A program made the position numbers and the translations under genes. Shown one piece after another: positions 35,060 through 43,992 of a stretch of 64,000 nt of DNA; positions within the stretch are counted from its first letter, which is position 1, and each line of letters starts with the position of its first letter. The notes below the pieces were generated by a model. That model was not told the DNA's origin. It did not search any database and saw nothing but the letters and a program-made list of their open reading frames with translations. The DNA comes from Polaromonas jejuensis NBRC 106434 (GTDB taxonomy: Bacteria; Pseudomonadota; Gammaproteobacteria; Burkholderiales; Burkholderiaceae_C), in NCBI RefSeq assembly GCF_001598235.1, contig NZ_BCYO01000019.1:1-64000 (forward strand), read 5' to 3'.

Positions 35060-36241
35060 ATGTCTGATTCCATCGTCATCCTCGGTGCCGCCCGCACCCC
35101 CATGGGCGCCTTCCAGGGCGATTTTGCAAGCCTTTCGGCGCACGACCTGGGCGGCGCCGCCATCAAGGCCGCCATCGAGCGCTCAGGGCTGGCCCCCGAA
35201 AAGGTCGATGAAGTGCTGTTCGGCAACTGCCTGATGGCCGGCCAGGGCCAGGCGCCGGCGCGCCAGGCCGGTTTCAAGGGCGGCCTGCCCGCCAGTGCGG
35301 GCGCGGTCACGCTCTCCAAGATGTGCGGCTCCGGCATGGAGGCCACCTTGCTGGCGCATGACCAGCTCATGGCGGGCAGCCGCGATGTGGTGGTTGCCGG
35401 CGGCATGGAAAGCATGACCAATGCGCCGCATCTGCTGCTCAAGGGCCGCAGCGGCGTGCGCATCGGCCACGACCGCATTTACGACCACATGATGCTGGAC
35501 GGCCTCGAAGACGCCTACGAGCCCGGCCGCGCCATGGGCACTTTCGGCGAGCAGTGCGCCGACAAATACCAGTTCTCCCGCGAGGCGCAGGATGCCTTTG
35601 CCATCGCCAGCGTGCAGCGCGCCAAGGCGGCCACCGAGTCCGGCGCCTTCAAGGCGGAGATCACGCCGGTGACCGTGAAAGGCCGCGCCGGCGACACCGT
35701 GATTGCCATTGACGAAGGCCCGGGCAAGGTCAAGCTCGACAAAATTGCCACGCTCAAGCCCGCCTTCAAGAAAGACGGAACCATCACCGCGGCCTCCAGC
35801 TCGTCCATCAACGACGGCGCCGCCGCGCTGGTGCTGGCCCGCGAGTCCACCGCCAAGGAACTGGGCGCCAAGCCTATCGCCCGCATCGTCGGCCACGCCA
35901 CCTTCGCCCAGGCGCCCGAGTGGTTCACCACGGCGCCGGTGGGCGCGGTGCAAAAGCTGCTCAAGAAGATAGGCTGGAGCGTGAAGGACGTGGACCTGTG
36001 GGAAGTCAACGAAGCCTTTGCCGTGGTCCCCATGGCCGCCATGAAAGAGTTGGGCATCAGCCACGACATCGTCAACGTCAACGGCGGCGCCTGCGCACTG
36101 GGCCATCCGATTGGCGCCAGCGGCGCCCGCATCATCGTCACGCTGATCCATGCGCTGAAGGCCCGCGGCCTCAAGAAGGGCGTTGCCACGCTGTGCATAG
36201 GCGGCGGCGAGGGCACGGCGCTGGCTGTCGAGTTGCTATAA
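35060..36241 (+). CDS. Acetyl-CoA acetyltransferase (thiolase)
   Basis: A 393-residue biosynthetic/degradative thiolase (thiolase II, AtoB/PhbA-like) converting acetoacetyl-CoA plus CoA to two acetyl-CoA, or the reverse. Catalytic residues: Cys89 in SKMCGSGM, His in GHPIGASG and Cys in TLCIGGGEG; GGMESMTNAPHL is typical. The ATG is preceded by AAGGAG, which overlaps the aceK stop. In the liu unit it would finish leucine breakdown after acetoacetate activation. The last codons and stop are formed by a family A repeat (GTTGCTATAA), so one extra Leu ends the protein. Confidence 0.95.
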   Translation: MSDSIVILGAARTPMGAFQGDFASLSAHDLGGAAIKAAIERSGLAPEKVDEVLFGNCLMAGQGQAPARQAGFKGGLPASAGAVTLSKMCGSGMEATLLAHDQLMAGSRDVVVAGGMESMTNAPHLLLKGRSGVRIGHDRIYDHMMLDGLEDAYEPGRAMGTFGEQCADKYQFSREAQDAFAIASVQRAKAATESGAFKAEITPVTVKGRAGDTVIAIDEGPGKVKLDKIATLKPAFKKDGTITAASSSSINDGAAALVLARESTAKELGAKPIARIVGHATFAQAPEWFTTAPVGAVQKLLKKIGWSVKDVDLWEVNEAFAVVPMAAMKELGISHDIVNVNGGACALGHPIGASGARIIVTLIHALKARGLKKGVATLCIGGGEGTALAVELL

Positions 36242-36290
36242 ATAGCATAGCAATATGCGCAATCAGTACCTGGGCTGCAGGTCTATTTTC
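36233..36290 (+). repeat. Family A repeat forming the thiolase stop codon
   Basis: TTGCTAT (36233-36239), a 7-nt spacer and ATAGCAA (36247-36253) make a perfect hairpin; the thiolase stop TAA (36239-36241) falls inside it. GCGCAATCAG and CTGGGCTGCAGG follow, as in other copies. Confidence 0.55.
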
Positions 36291-36307
36291 CCTATGAAGA
36301 AAATAAA

Positions 36308-36988
36308 ATGAGCACGGTGCTGGTGATCGGTGCGTCGCGCGGCATCGGCCTGGAGTTTGTGCGCCAGTACCTCGAGGCCGGCGCGCGCGTGATCGCGACG
36401 GCGCGCGACGAGGCCGGCCTGGCGCGCCTGAAGGCGCTGGGTGCGCAGCCCCTGCACGTGGACGTGAGCGAGCCGGCCAGCATCAGTGGGCTGGCCTGGC
36501 AGCTCGACGGCGAGAAGATCGACGTCGCGCTCTACGTGGCCGGGGTCTACGCCAAAGGCGGGGCCGATACGCCGCCCACCCGTGAGGAATTCGACCGGAC
36601 GCTGCACACCAATGTGCTGGGCGCCATGCAAACGATTCCCCAGGTCGCCCCGCTGGTCGAGGCCGCCAACCACGGCCTGGGCGGCAAATTTGCCTTTATC
36701 AGCAGCGGCATGGGGCAGATCGGCGCGGTCGACTCCAGCTTTGGCTGGACCTACCGCGTCAGCAAGGCGGCGCTCAACATGGCGGTGGCCGCAGCCCAGC
36801 ACGACTACCCGCGCGCCATCATGGTGGCGCTGTGTCCCGGCTGGGTGCGCACCGACCTGGGCGGCCCGCAGGCGCCACTCTCGGTGCAGCAAAGCGTGAG
36901 CGCCATGCGTGCCACGCTGGCTGCGCTGACCCCGGCTCACAAGGGCCAGTTTTTGCAGCACGATGGCACGCCTTACCCGTCGTGGTGA
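36308..36988 (+). CDS. SDR-family oxidoreductase (C-factor-like)
   Basis: A 226-residue short-chain dehydrogenase/reductase. The cofactor motif is IGASRGIG (residues 7-14), TARDE follows the second strand and favours NADP(H), and the catalytic Tyr/Lys are in TYRVSKAALN, with Ser in ISSGMG. LCPGWVRTDLGG is the usual segment after the active site. The overall pattern resembles C-factor/CsgA-like SDRs. It lies between thiolase and an acyl-CoA dehydrogenase on the same strand, so it may act on a 3-hydroxyacyl or keto intermediate, but the substrate cannot be read. The next gene starts 13 bp downstream. Confidence 0.88.
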   Translation: MSTVLVIGASRGIGLEFVRQYLEAGARVIATARDEAGLARLKALGAQPLHVDVSEPASISGLAWQLDGEKIDVALYVAGVYAKGGADTPPTREEFDRTLHTNVLGAMQTIPQVAPLVEAANHGLGGKFAFISSGMGQIGAVDSSFGWTYRVSKAALNMAVAAAQHDYPRAIMVALCPGWVRTDLGGPQAPLSVQQSVSAMRATLAALTPAHKGQFLQHDGTPYPSW

Positions 36989-37001
36989 ACCGGAGATCAG
37001 G

Positions 37002-38132
37002 ATGTTGCTGACACAAGACCAGGAAATGATCCGCGACGCCGTGCGCGCCTTTGCGAAAGAAGAGTTGTGGCCCCATGCCGCGCGCTGGGACAAGGAGCAT
37101 TACTTCCCGAAGGAAGCGCACCAGGGGCTGGCAGCCCTCGGCGCCTACGGCATCTGCGTGCCCGAGGAATTCGGCGGCGCGAATCTGGACTATGTCACGC
37201 TGGCGCTGGTGCTGGAAGAAATCGCCGCCGGCGATGGCGGCACAAGCACCGCCATCAGCGTGACCAATTGCCCGGTCAACGCCATACTCATGCGCTACGG
37301 CAACGCGGCGCAGAAAAAGCAATGGCTTACGCCCCTGGCGCAGGGAAAGATGTTGGGCGTGTTCTGCCTGACCGAGCCGCATGTGGGCAGCGATGCCTCG
37401 GCGCTGCGGACCACCGCGGTGAAAGACGGCGACGGCTATGTGATCAACGGCGTCAAGCAGTTCATCACCAGCGGCAAGAACGGGCAGGTGGCCATTGTCA
37501 TCGCCGTCACCGACAAGGGCGCCGGCAAGAAAGGCATGAGCGCCTTCATCGTGCCGACCGACGCGCCCGGCTATGTGGTGGCGCGACTGGAAGACAAGCT
37601 GGGCCAGCACTCCAGCGACACCGCGCAGATCAATTTCGACAACTGCCGCATCCCGGCCGAGAACCTGATAGGCGCCGAGGGCGAAGGTTACAAGATCGCG
37701 CTGGGCGCGCTGGAGGGCGGGCGCATAGGTATCGCGGCCCAGAGCGTGGGCATGGCGCGCAGCGCCTTTGAGTGCGCGCTGGACTATGCCAAGGAGCGCG
37801 AGAGCTTTGGCACTTCCATCTTCAACCACCAGGCGGTCGGTTTTAGGCTGGCCGAGTGCGCGACAAAAATCGAAGCGGCGCGCCAGCTGATCTGGCACGC
37901 CGCCAGCCTGCGCGATGCCGGCCAGCCCTGCCTGAAGGAGGCCGCCATGGCCAAGCTGTTCGCCAGCGAAATGGCCGAGCAGGTCTGCAGCGCCGCCATC
38001 CAGACCCTGGGCGGCTACGGCTATGTGAGCGACTTTCCGGTCGAGCGCATCTACCGCGACGTGCGCGTGTGCCAGATTTATGAAGGCACGAGCGACGTGC
38101 AGAAAATCATCATTCAGCGCGCGCTGGCCTGA
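37002..38132 (+). CDS. Acyl-CoA dehydrogenase (short/branched-chain type)
   Basis: A 376-residue FAD acyl-CoA dehydrogenase. Landmarks: FCLTEPHVGSDASAL, QFITSGKNGQVAIVIAVT, LGQHSSDTAQI, QSVGMARSAFECAL and the catalytic Glu361 in QIYEGTSDVQ, the position used by short- and medium-chain enzymes rather than isovaleryl-CoA dehydrogenase. The start at 37002 follows GGAG and begins MLLTQDQEM; an upstream extension overlaps the SDR gene. A short or branched acyl-CoA, such as isobutyryl- or 2-methylbutyryl-CoA, is a plausible substrate given the neighbouring leucine genes. It complements liuA in the same unit. Confidence 0.93.
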   Translation: MLLTQDQEMIRDAVRAFAKEELWPHAARWDKEHYFPKEAHQGLAALGAYGICVPEEFGGANLDYVTLALVLEEIAAGDGGTSTAISVTNCPVNAILMRYGNAAQKKQWLTPLAQGKMLGVFCLTEPHVGSDASALRTTAVKDGDGYVINGVKQFITSGKNGQVAIVIAVTDKGAGKKGMSAFIVPTDAPGYVVARLEDKLGQHSSDTAQINFDNCRIPAENLIGAEGEGYKIALGALEGGRIGIAAQSVGMARSAFECALDYAKERESFGTSIFNHQAVGFRLAECATKIEAARQLIWHAASLRDAGQPCLKEAAMAKLFASEMAEQVCSAAIQTLGGYGYVSDFPVERIYRDVRVCQIYEGTSDVQKIIIQRALA

Positions 38133-38159
38133 GGCCTGCCGCGCTCAAGGAGACACAGC

Positions 38160-38582
38160 ATGCCAATTACCAAAGGATTCCGCGCCCTGGTCGATGAGGC
38201 CATGGCCCAGATCAAGAACTATTCGGTCCAAGAGGTCCGGGCCCGGCTGGCCGACCCCAGGGTGCAGCTCGTCGACATCCGTGATGTGCGCGAGCTGGCG
38301 GCCGGCACGGTGGTGGGCGCCTACCATGCGCCGCGTGGCATGCTGGAATTCTGGGTCGACCCGGCCTCGCCCTACCACAAGCCGATTTTTGCCGACGAAG
38401 GCAAGGAGTTCATCCTGTTCTGCGGCGCCGGCTGGCGCAGCGCACTGGCCACCAAGACCCTGCAGGACATGGGCATGACCAATGTTGCCCATCTCGACGG
38501 CGGCTATGCCGAGTGGGTCAAGCAGGGCGGGCCGACCGAAACGCCCGAAGAGCGGGAAAAGCGCAAGGCGAAACAGGCTTGA
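38160..38582 (+). CDS. Rhodanese-like domain protein
   Basis: A 140-residue single rhodanese domain, probably cytoplasmic. The active-site loop LFCGAGWRSAL has Cys88 as the sulfur-carrying residue, with the Arg in the six-residue loop typical of sulfurtransferases. LVDIRDVRELAAGTVVGAYHAPRG is the usual N-terminal part, and the last 20 residues are a charged tail. The start has AAGGAG 8 bp upstream. It follows the acyl-CoA dehydrogenase by 27 bp. I know of this rhodanese type near beta-oxidation genes in Burkholderiales, but its partner is unknown. Confidence 0.9.
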   Translation: MPITKGFRALVDEAMAQIKNYSVQEVRARLADPRVQLVDIRDVRELAAGTVVGAYHAPRGMLEFWVDPASPYHKPIFADEGKEFILFCGAGWRSALATKTLQDMGMTNVAHLDGGYAEWVKQGGPTETPEEREKRKAKQA

Positions 38583-38611
38583 CCTTCCTGCGGTCGGGCG
38601 CTGGTGTTGCG

Positions 38612-38690
38612 TGGAGGGCGACCTGTTTTAGATGAAACAGGCCTCCGGCCCGCGTTTTACAAGAGTAAGAGGCTAACAATAAGTGAGCAT
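38612..38690. repeat. Hairpin element between rhodanese and aminotransferase genes
   Basis: CCTGTTT (38622-38628), TAGATG loop and AAACAGG (38635-38641) form a perfect hairpin, followed by CCTCCGGCCCGCG and an AGGCTA block. It looks like another short dispersed element, possibly a family A variant. There is no gene in the 212-bp gap. Confidence 0.35.
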
Positions 38691-38794
38691 TCATCAGGCC
38701 GGCGCGACCCTGCCTGGGCGCACTGGCGCGCCTTTAAAACGGCGCACATGCTAAGCTGGCAGTCCGACTTTTTCCATCACTCTGAAGGAATACC

Positions 38795-39955
38795 ATGCCC
38801 GGATTGCTGCCCAACGTCGACCCTGATGGCCTGCTTGAATTCTCGGTGGTCTACACCGACCGCGCGCTCAACCACATGTCGCGCAGCTTCCAGGGCGTGA
38901 TGCGTGACATCTCCAGCATCCTCAAGGAGGTGTATAACGCACCCTCTGTGGCGCTGGTGCCCGGCAGCGGCACCTACGGCATGGAAGCCGTGGCGCGGCA
39001 GTTCGCCGCCGGCAAGCATGTGCTGGTCATTCGCAACGGCTGGTTCAGCTACCGCTGGACGCAGATTTTCGACATGGGGAACATCCCCGCATCGTCCACC
39101 GTGCTCAAGGCCCGTAAAGCCGGTTCTGGCGCCCAGGCACCCTGGGCCCCTGCGCCCATAGCCGAAGTCCAGGCGTCAATAGCCAAAGAAAAACCCGCCG
39201 TCGTTTTTGCCCCGCATGTGGAAACCGCCTCCGGCATGATGCTGCCCGACGACTACCTGCGCGCCGTGGCCGATGCCGTGCATGAAGTGGGCGGCCTGTT
39301 TGTGCTCGACTGCATCGCCTCGGGCGCCATGTGGGTCGACATGAAGGCCACAGGCGTGGATGTGCTGATCTCTGCGCCGCAAAAAGGCTGGAGCAGCTCA
39401 CCCTGTTGCGCCATGGTCATGCTCAGCGAGCGCGCCCGCGCCGCCATCGAAGGCACCACCAGCTCCAGCTTTGCCTGCGATTTAAAGAAGTGGCTGCAGA
39501 TCATGGAAGCCTACGAAAAAGGCGGCCACGCCTACCACGCCACCCTGCCCACAGACGCGCTCACAAGCCTGCGCGCCGCCATGAAAGAAACGCAGGCCTA
39601 CGGTTTCGCCAAGGTGCGCGCGGAGCAGGAGGCGCTGGGCAGCCAGGTGCGCGCTCTGTTCGAAAGCCGCGGCCTGCCCAGCGTCGCCGCCGAAGGTTTC
39701 AAGGCGCCCGGCGTGGTGGTTAGCTACACCACAGACCCCGAGATCCAGTCCGGCAAGAAATTCCTGGAGCAGGGCCTGCAGACCGCCGCCGGCGTGCCGC
39801 TGCAATGCGACGAAGGTGCCGACTTCATGACCTTCCGCGTCGGGCTGTTCGGGCTGGAGAAGTGGCACCAGGCGGAGCGCACGGTGGGGCAACTGGCAGC
39901 GGCGCTGGATCGGATTGGGTTGACGGCGCGGGTTACTGAAACGGTTGCTGGCTGA
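38795..39955 (+). CDS. Class V aminotransferase (serine/alanine-glyoxylate type)
   Basis: A 386-residue PLP aminotransferase of fold type I, class V. The PLP-binding Lys197 is in SAPQKGWSSSPC; the phosphate and ring contacts are in VPGSGTYGMEAVAR and LDCIASGAMWVD. The family includes alanine-glyoxylate and serine-pyruvate aminotransferases and some purine-degradation enzymes. TGAAGGAA precedes the ATG. Residues about 107-130 (KARKAGSGAQAPWAPAP and following) are Ala/Pro-rich and unusually long for that loop, perhaps a repeat-derived insertion. AceK and ghrA nearby also touch glyoxylate metabolism, so alanine-glyoxylate transamination is a fair guess. Confidence 0.9.
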   Translation: MPGLLPNVDPDGLLEFSVVYTDRALNHMSRSFQGVMRDISSILKEVYNAPSVALVPGSGTYGMEAVARQFAAGKHVLVIRNGWFSYRWTQIFDMGNIPASSTVLKARKAGSGAQAPWAPAPIAEVQASIAKEKPAVVFAPHVETASGMMLPDDYLRAVADAVHEVGGLFVLDCIASGAMWVDMKATGVDVLISAPQKGWSSSPCCAMVMLSERARAAIEGTTSSSFACDLKKWLQIMEAYEKGGHAYHATLPTDALTSLRAAMKETQAYGFAKVRAEQEALGSQVRALFESRGLPSVAAEGFKAPGVVVSYTTDPEIQSGKKFLEQGLQTAAGVPLQCDEGADFMTFRVGLFGLEKWHQAERTVGQLAAALDRIGLTARVTETVAG

Positions 39956-40335
39956 AGATTGGGTGTCTGCTTCGTGAGCGCATTAACGAAAGCCTGATGC
40001 GTGACCTCAAACCGATTCACTGCGTGGCGGGAGGTCGTGGCAAAGATTCACGACCTGTATGAAGGGTGAGTAGACTGCGCGTCTGGCTCGGACCGGTTGA
40101 AGGTGGGTTTGCAGTTGGAGCGCTGCGGGCTGATGTCTAGGTTTGGCGCATTGCAGCGGGCACGAGGTGTCGCGCTCGAAGTTCGCACCGGATGTCCGCT
40201 ACAGACTACGGACATTCGATGTCGGCCGTTGATGGGCAGCCCGCGGCCCATTGCTGTCTCTGAGGTCCGTGAATTTGCCAATTGAAAGCGGTTTTCTGTC
40301 CCGTCTTCTCCGAGGCCTTGTGAGGAGGCTGGGGT
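39956..40335. other. Non-coding stretch with several hairpins at the left edge of the island
   Basis: No gene is supported. It contains perfect inverted repeats AGGTCGTG/CACGACCT (40032-40056), ATGTCCG/CGGACAT (40192-40215) and GACAT-TCG-ATGTC (40211-40223). A 77-codon minus-strand frame (40048-40281) has no family resemblance or ribosome-binding site. It may be a decayed mobile or repeat sequence marking the island boundary. Confidence 0.4.
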
Positions 40336-40860
40336 TCAGACTGAGAGTTTGGTGATGGCCAGCTTCAGCGCAGCTCCCAGTGGAAGGTGCGCCGGAATGG
40401 TAACGACATCAGTCTCTACGGCAGTCGGATGTTCAAGTGTACGGAACTGGCTTTCTACCAGACTTTGTGGCATGAAATGGCCCCGACGTTGTTGCATCCT
40501 GGCCTCAATGAGCTCTCGCGCGGCGTCGAGGAAGACAAAGCGAAGATCGCCCGAGCTACCAGCACGAATCCGGTCGCGGTACGAGCGCCTCAGGGCGGAG
40601 CAGGCGATCACGATGCCGCGAGGAGAGCGAACCGAATCGGCAAGCGCGGCCGCCACGTTGTCGAGCCACGGCCAGCGGTCGTCGTCGGTGAGGGGCTCGC
40701 CTCGCGTCATCTTCGCGATGGCGCTTTCACCGTGCAGATCGTCGCCGTCGATCAGGTCAAGGCCGCGCTCGGCGGCGAGCGCCGCGGCGAAGGTGCTCTT
40801 GCCGCACCCGCAGACGCCCATGACGATGATGGCCAAGCGGTTGGAACTCGAAGAAGACAT
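40336..40860 (-). CDS. gntK: Gluconokinase-like carbohydrate kinase
   Basis: A 174-residue P-loop kinase of the GntK (FGGY-unrelated) family: Walker A GVCGCGKST with Lys21, DLIDGDDLHGESAIAKM for sugar-acid binding, LTDDDRWPWL, CSALRRSYRDRIR and RRGHFMPQSLVESQF near the lid. These match gluconokinases closely. It is last in a minus-strand unit with the TRAP transporter genes. The substrate may be gluconate or another sugar acid carried by the TRAP system. The ATG at 40860 matches the family N-terminus (SNRLAIIVMGV); longer starts exist but are unlike the family. Confidence 0.9.
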   Translation of the reverse strand: MSSSSSNRLAIIVMGVCGCGKSTFAAALAAERGLDLIDGDDLHGESAIAKMTRGEPLTDDDRWPWLDNVAAALADSVRSPRGIVIACSALRRSYRDRIRAGSSGDLRFVFLDAARELIEARMQQRRGHFMPQSLVESQFRTLEHPTAVETDVVTIPAHLPLGAALKLAITKLSV

Positions 40861-40910
40861 GGCAAGAAGACCTTCAATGGCGGATGCACGCATCGGGATG
40901 CCGGACAGCG

Positions 40911-42800
40911 TCAGAGGAACCCGATCGATATCCAGGGAATGAAAGCGATCGCGATGAGGCCGATCAACAGAACGCCAAGATAGAGCCAGATGCGTTTCAT
41001 GCCCGCTTCGGCGGGCACTTGGCCAATGATGCAGGCGGCGTAGTAGCACAGGCCAAAGGGCGGCGCGAAAAGCCCCAGACCCATCGCCAGTATCACGACC
41101 ATGGCGTAGTGGACCTCGTGGATGCCGAGCTGGTGCGCAATCGGAAACAGCAGCGGGCCGAACAGCACGATGGCGGGGATGCCCTCGAGCACGCTGCCGA
41201 GCACGATGAACGCAACGATCGAGATGAGCATGAAGCCAACGGCGCCGCCGGGGACGGCCGCCATCTTCACCGCCAGGTCGTGCGAGAAGCCCGATTGCGT
41301 CAGCGCCCACCCCATGGCGCTCGCCGCGCCGACGATGAAAAGGATCGCGCCCGACAGCGACGCGGTCTGCACCAGCATCGGCAACACCGCCTTCCATCGG
41401 AGCCCGCCGCGGTAGATGAGCAGCCCGGCGACAACCGCGTAGGCAATGCCGATGGTCGAGACCTCGGTCGCTGTCGCGACACCCTCGACCACCGCGCTGC
41501 GGATCACGAACGGCAGCAACAGCGCAGGCAGGGCAACCATGAACGTCTTGCGCACGACGCTGAAGGGGGCGCGCTTGACCACGCTGGCGCCTTCCTCGCG
41601 CCCCGCGCGCCAGCGCGCGACAAAGCCCAGAACGACCGCCAGCACGATCGCCGGCAAAATGCCGGCCGTGAACAGCGCAGCGATGGAGATACCGGTCACG
41701 GAGGCGATCGCGATCAAGACAATCGAAGGCGGAATCGTCTCGCTCATGGCGCCTGAAGCGGCAAGCAGCGACACGAGTTCACCGTCCTTCATGCCACGCT
41801 TGCGCATCTCGGGGAAGAGCACCGGTGCGACCGCGGCCATGTCCGCCGTCTTCGAGCCCGAGATGCCCGACACGAGCAGCATCGCGCCGAGCAGCACATA
41901 CGACATTCCGGCGCGCACATGGCCGAGCAGCGCTGCGAGGAACTCGACCATGACGCGGGCGAGGCCTGTGCCGTGAACGAGTTGGCCCAGCAGCACGAAC
42001 ATCGGCACGGCGAGCAGGATCAGCGTGCTCATGCCTTCGTCCATGCGGCCGACGACCACCGCCAACGGCGTGGACGTGCACGTCAGCAGATACGCGGCGG
42101 TGGCAAGCGAGAACGCGAATGCGATTGGAACGCCGGACATGACCGCCGCGCCCAGGAGACCGATGAAGAACACGAGCAATGCGCTCTGTCCCATCGCCGT
42201 CAGGCTCGGGGCGGCAAGGTAGCAGCCAGCGGCGACCGCGCCCATGATCGCGATGATGCCGGCAAGGTCGCGCCAATCATGGTGGACGAGCCGCAACAGG
42301 CAGCTTGCGAAGGCGATCACAAATCCGAACGGGATGGCCAGTGCTCTGACCGTTCCGGACCAACCGAGCGCCGGGGTTTCGACAAAGGCCTGATCCTGCA
42401 GGTATTCGTAAGACGGGTGCAGAGCGAGGCCGAGAAACGCGAGCGTCGCCCCGACCGCGAGCGTTTCCGCCCAGCGTTGCGCGCGGGGCCCGACCATGAA
42501 CACGAAGAACGTCAATCGCATGTGGCTTCCGCGTTGAACCGCCAGCGCGCAGCCGAGCATCGCCAGCCACAGGAACAGGATCGACGCGAGTTCGTCGGAC
42601 CAGATGATCGGCCGATTGAAAACGGCCCGCGCGACGATGCCCGAGAGCAGTATCCCGACTTCGGCCAGCACGACACCCGCGGCAAGCAGTTCTACGCCGC
42701 GTCGCAGCCACAGCTCCGCGACGAATTCGGGCGCCTGCGATGTTGGCGCTTGCACGCCCTCGTCGGTATCCAGCGCAATGTGCGCGCCGACCGCGCTCAC
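40911..42800 (-). CDS. TRAP transporter fused small and large permease subunits (DctQM)
   Basis: A 629-residue inner-membrane protein fusing the DctQ four-helix subunit (about residues 30-170, with RPIIWSDELASILFLWLAMLG) to the DctM twelve-helix subunit (about 195-625, with GVPIAFAFSLATAAYLL, GSKTADMAAVAPVLFPEM and SETIPPSIVLIAIAS). The fusion resembles SiaQM-type sialate systems. Start: GTG at 42800, overlapping the dctP stop as GTGA, so the two are translationally coupled. Solutes are organic or sugar acids driven by sodium. About 50 bp separates it from the kinase gene. Confidence 0.93.
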   Translation of the reverse strand: MSAVGAHIALDTDEGVQAPTSQAPEFVAELWLRRGVELLAAGVVLAEVGILLSGIVARAVFNRPIIWSDELASILFLWLAMLGCALAVQRGSHMRLTFFVFMVGPRAQRWAETLAVGATLAFLGLALHPSYEYLQDQAFVETPALGWSGTVRALAIPFGFVIAFASCLLRLVHHDWRDLAGIIAIMGAVAAGCYLAAPSLTAMGQSALLVFFIGLLGAAVMSGVPIAFAFSLATAAYLLTCTSTPLAVVVGRMDEGMSTLILLAVPMFVLLGQLVHGTGLARVMVEFLAALLGHVRAGMSYVLLGAMLLVSGISGSKTADMAAVAPVLFPEMRKRGMKDGELVSLLAASGAMSETIPPSIVLIAIASVTGISIAALFTAGILPAIVLAVVLGFVARWRAGREEGASVVKRAPFSVVRKTFMVALPALLLPFVIRSAVVEGVATATEVSTIGIAYAVVAGLLIYRGGLRWKAVLPMLVQTASLSGAILFIVGAASAMGWALTQSGFSHDLAVKMAAVPGGAVGFMLISIVAFIVLGSVLEGIPAIVLFGPLLFPIAHQLGIHEVHYAMVVILAMGLGLFAPPFGLCYYAACIIGQVPAEAGMKRIWLYLGVLLIGLIAIAFIPWISIGFL

Positions 42801-43825
42801 GAAAGCTGCCCCACGATGGACTCCAGCACGGCCCAGTTCTCCGCACCGAACTTCTCTCTCCATTCCTTGTAGAAGCCGGCCTTGGTCAGGGCGGCGCGGA
42901 AACTCGCGCGGTCGACGTTCTCGAACGCGAGCCCCTTGCCGACGAGTTGCTCCTTCAGCGATGCATTGAGCCGATCCACGTCCGCGCGCTGCTCCATGCT
43001 GGCGCGATCGAACTCGCGCCGGCAAATGTCCTTGAGGTTGTCGGGCAGCGCGCCGAATGCACGCCGGTTGCCCAGCAGCCAGAATGGATCCCAGATGTGA
43101 TTCGTCTGCGACACAAACTTCTGCACTTCGTAGAGCTTGCCGGATTCGATCGCGACAAGCCCGTTCTCCTGGCCATCCACAAGCTTGGTCTGCAGTGCGG
43201 TGTACAACTCGTTGAAGTTGATCGAGGTCGGCGTCGCTCCCAATGCCTTGAAGAGCGACGTGAAGATCGGCGAGACCGGTACGCGGATCCGGTAGCCCTG
43301 CAGATCGGCCGCTGACTTGATGGCCTTCGACGATGAGGTGATTTGGCGAAAGCCGTTGTCCGATGCTTTTGATACGGCGACGAACCCGGCCTTCTCGATC
43401 TGACCCCGGATGATCCTGCCCAGTTCGCCGTCGATGCCCGGCCACACCTGCTCGTAGCCCGCGAACGCGAAGCCCACATTCGTGAGTGCTGCCCCCGGCA
43501 CGACCGTGGACAAGACCGAGCCGGAAATGTTCAGGAACTCTACACCACCGGAGCGAACCTGGCTGAGCAGATCGGTGTCCGAACCGAGCTGACTGGCAGG
43601 GAAGAAGCGAATTTCGAGCTTGCCCGAACTCGCTTCAAGAATCCGCTCAGTAGCTTGCTTCAGGCGTGGATTGATCGGTTGGGTCAGCGACTGGCCGGTG
43701 GCCAGTTTGTAGGTGAACTCGGCGGCGTTTGCATATCGCGTCCCGATCGAGAACAAAGGCAACGCCGCGGTTGATTGCAGCAGGGTTCGTCGCGAAATGC
43801 CGACGCGCGGCTTCGATGTCGTCAT
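42797..43825 (-). CDS. TRAP transporter periplasmic solute-binding protein (DctP)
   Basis: A 342-residue periplasmic binding protein that captures an acid for the DctQM permease. The N-terminus has SRRTLLQSTAALPLFSIG, a Tat-like signal with cleavage near residue 33 (ANAA). YRIRVPVSPIF contains the conserved Arg that binds the ligand carboxylate, and NELYTALQTKLVDGQENG is a strong DctP signature. It is the first gene of the minus-strand unit and faces a divergent LysR gene 167 bp away. The ligand is unknown; the associated enzymes suggest a sugar acid. Confidence 0.93.
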   Translation of the reverse strand: MTTSKPRVGISRRTLLQSTAALPLFSIGTRYANAAEFTYKLATGQSLTQPINPRLKQATERILEASSGKLEIRFFPASQLGSDTDLLSQVRSGGVEFLNISGSVLSTVVPGAALTNVGFAFAGYEQVWPGIDGELGRIIRGQIEKAGFVAVSKASDNGFRQITSSSKAIKSAADLQGYRIRVPVSPIFTSLFKALGATPTSINFNELYTALQTKLVDGQENGLVAIESGKLYEVQKFVSQTNHIWDPFWLLGNRRAFGALPDNLKDICRREFDRASMEQRADVDRLNASLKEQLVGKGLAFENVDRASFRAALTKAGFYKEWREKFGAENWAVLESIVGQLS

Positions 43826-43947
43826 GATTTTGTCTCCAGACTGTTCGATTGCGTGGCGCTTTTAGGCTAGAGGCGATACCTTCTTCGAGGCATAGAGTCA
43901 GCCGATCCACGAGGCGAAGGATAGAAGACTGCTCATTGAAGTGCAAT

Positions 43948-43964
43948 TGAGTTATTCTTCCTCA
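43948..43964. promoter_or_regulatory. Possible LysR-type site between dctP and the LysR gene
   Basis: TGAG, nine AT-rich bases and CTCA form a short palindrome 29 bp before the LysR start, in a region with two divergent promoters. The evidence is position and symmetry only. Confidence 0.2.
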
Positions 43965-43992
43965 TTGTGAAGCTGTTCTAACGAATTCAATC

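Noticed and set aside
40048-40281. A 77-codon minus-strand frame in the island border
   Set aside because: No ribosome-binding site, no motif, and it is full of inverted repeats that better explain the sequence.
42801-43445. An N-terminal extension of the TRAP permease frame by about 215 codons
   Set aside because: It is the dctP gene read in another frame; the GTG at 42800 overlapping the dctP stop gives the normal DctQ start.
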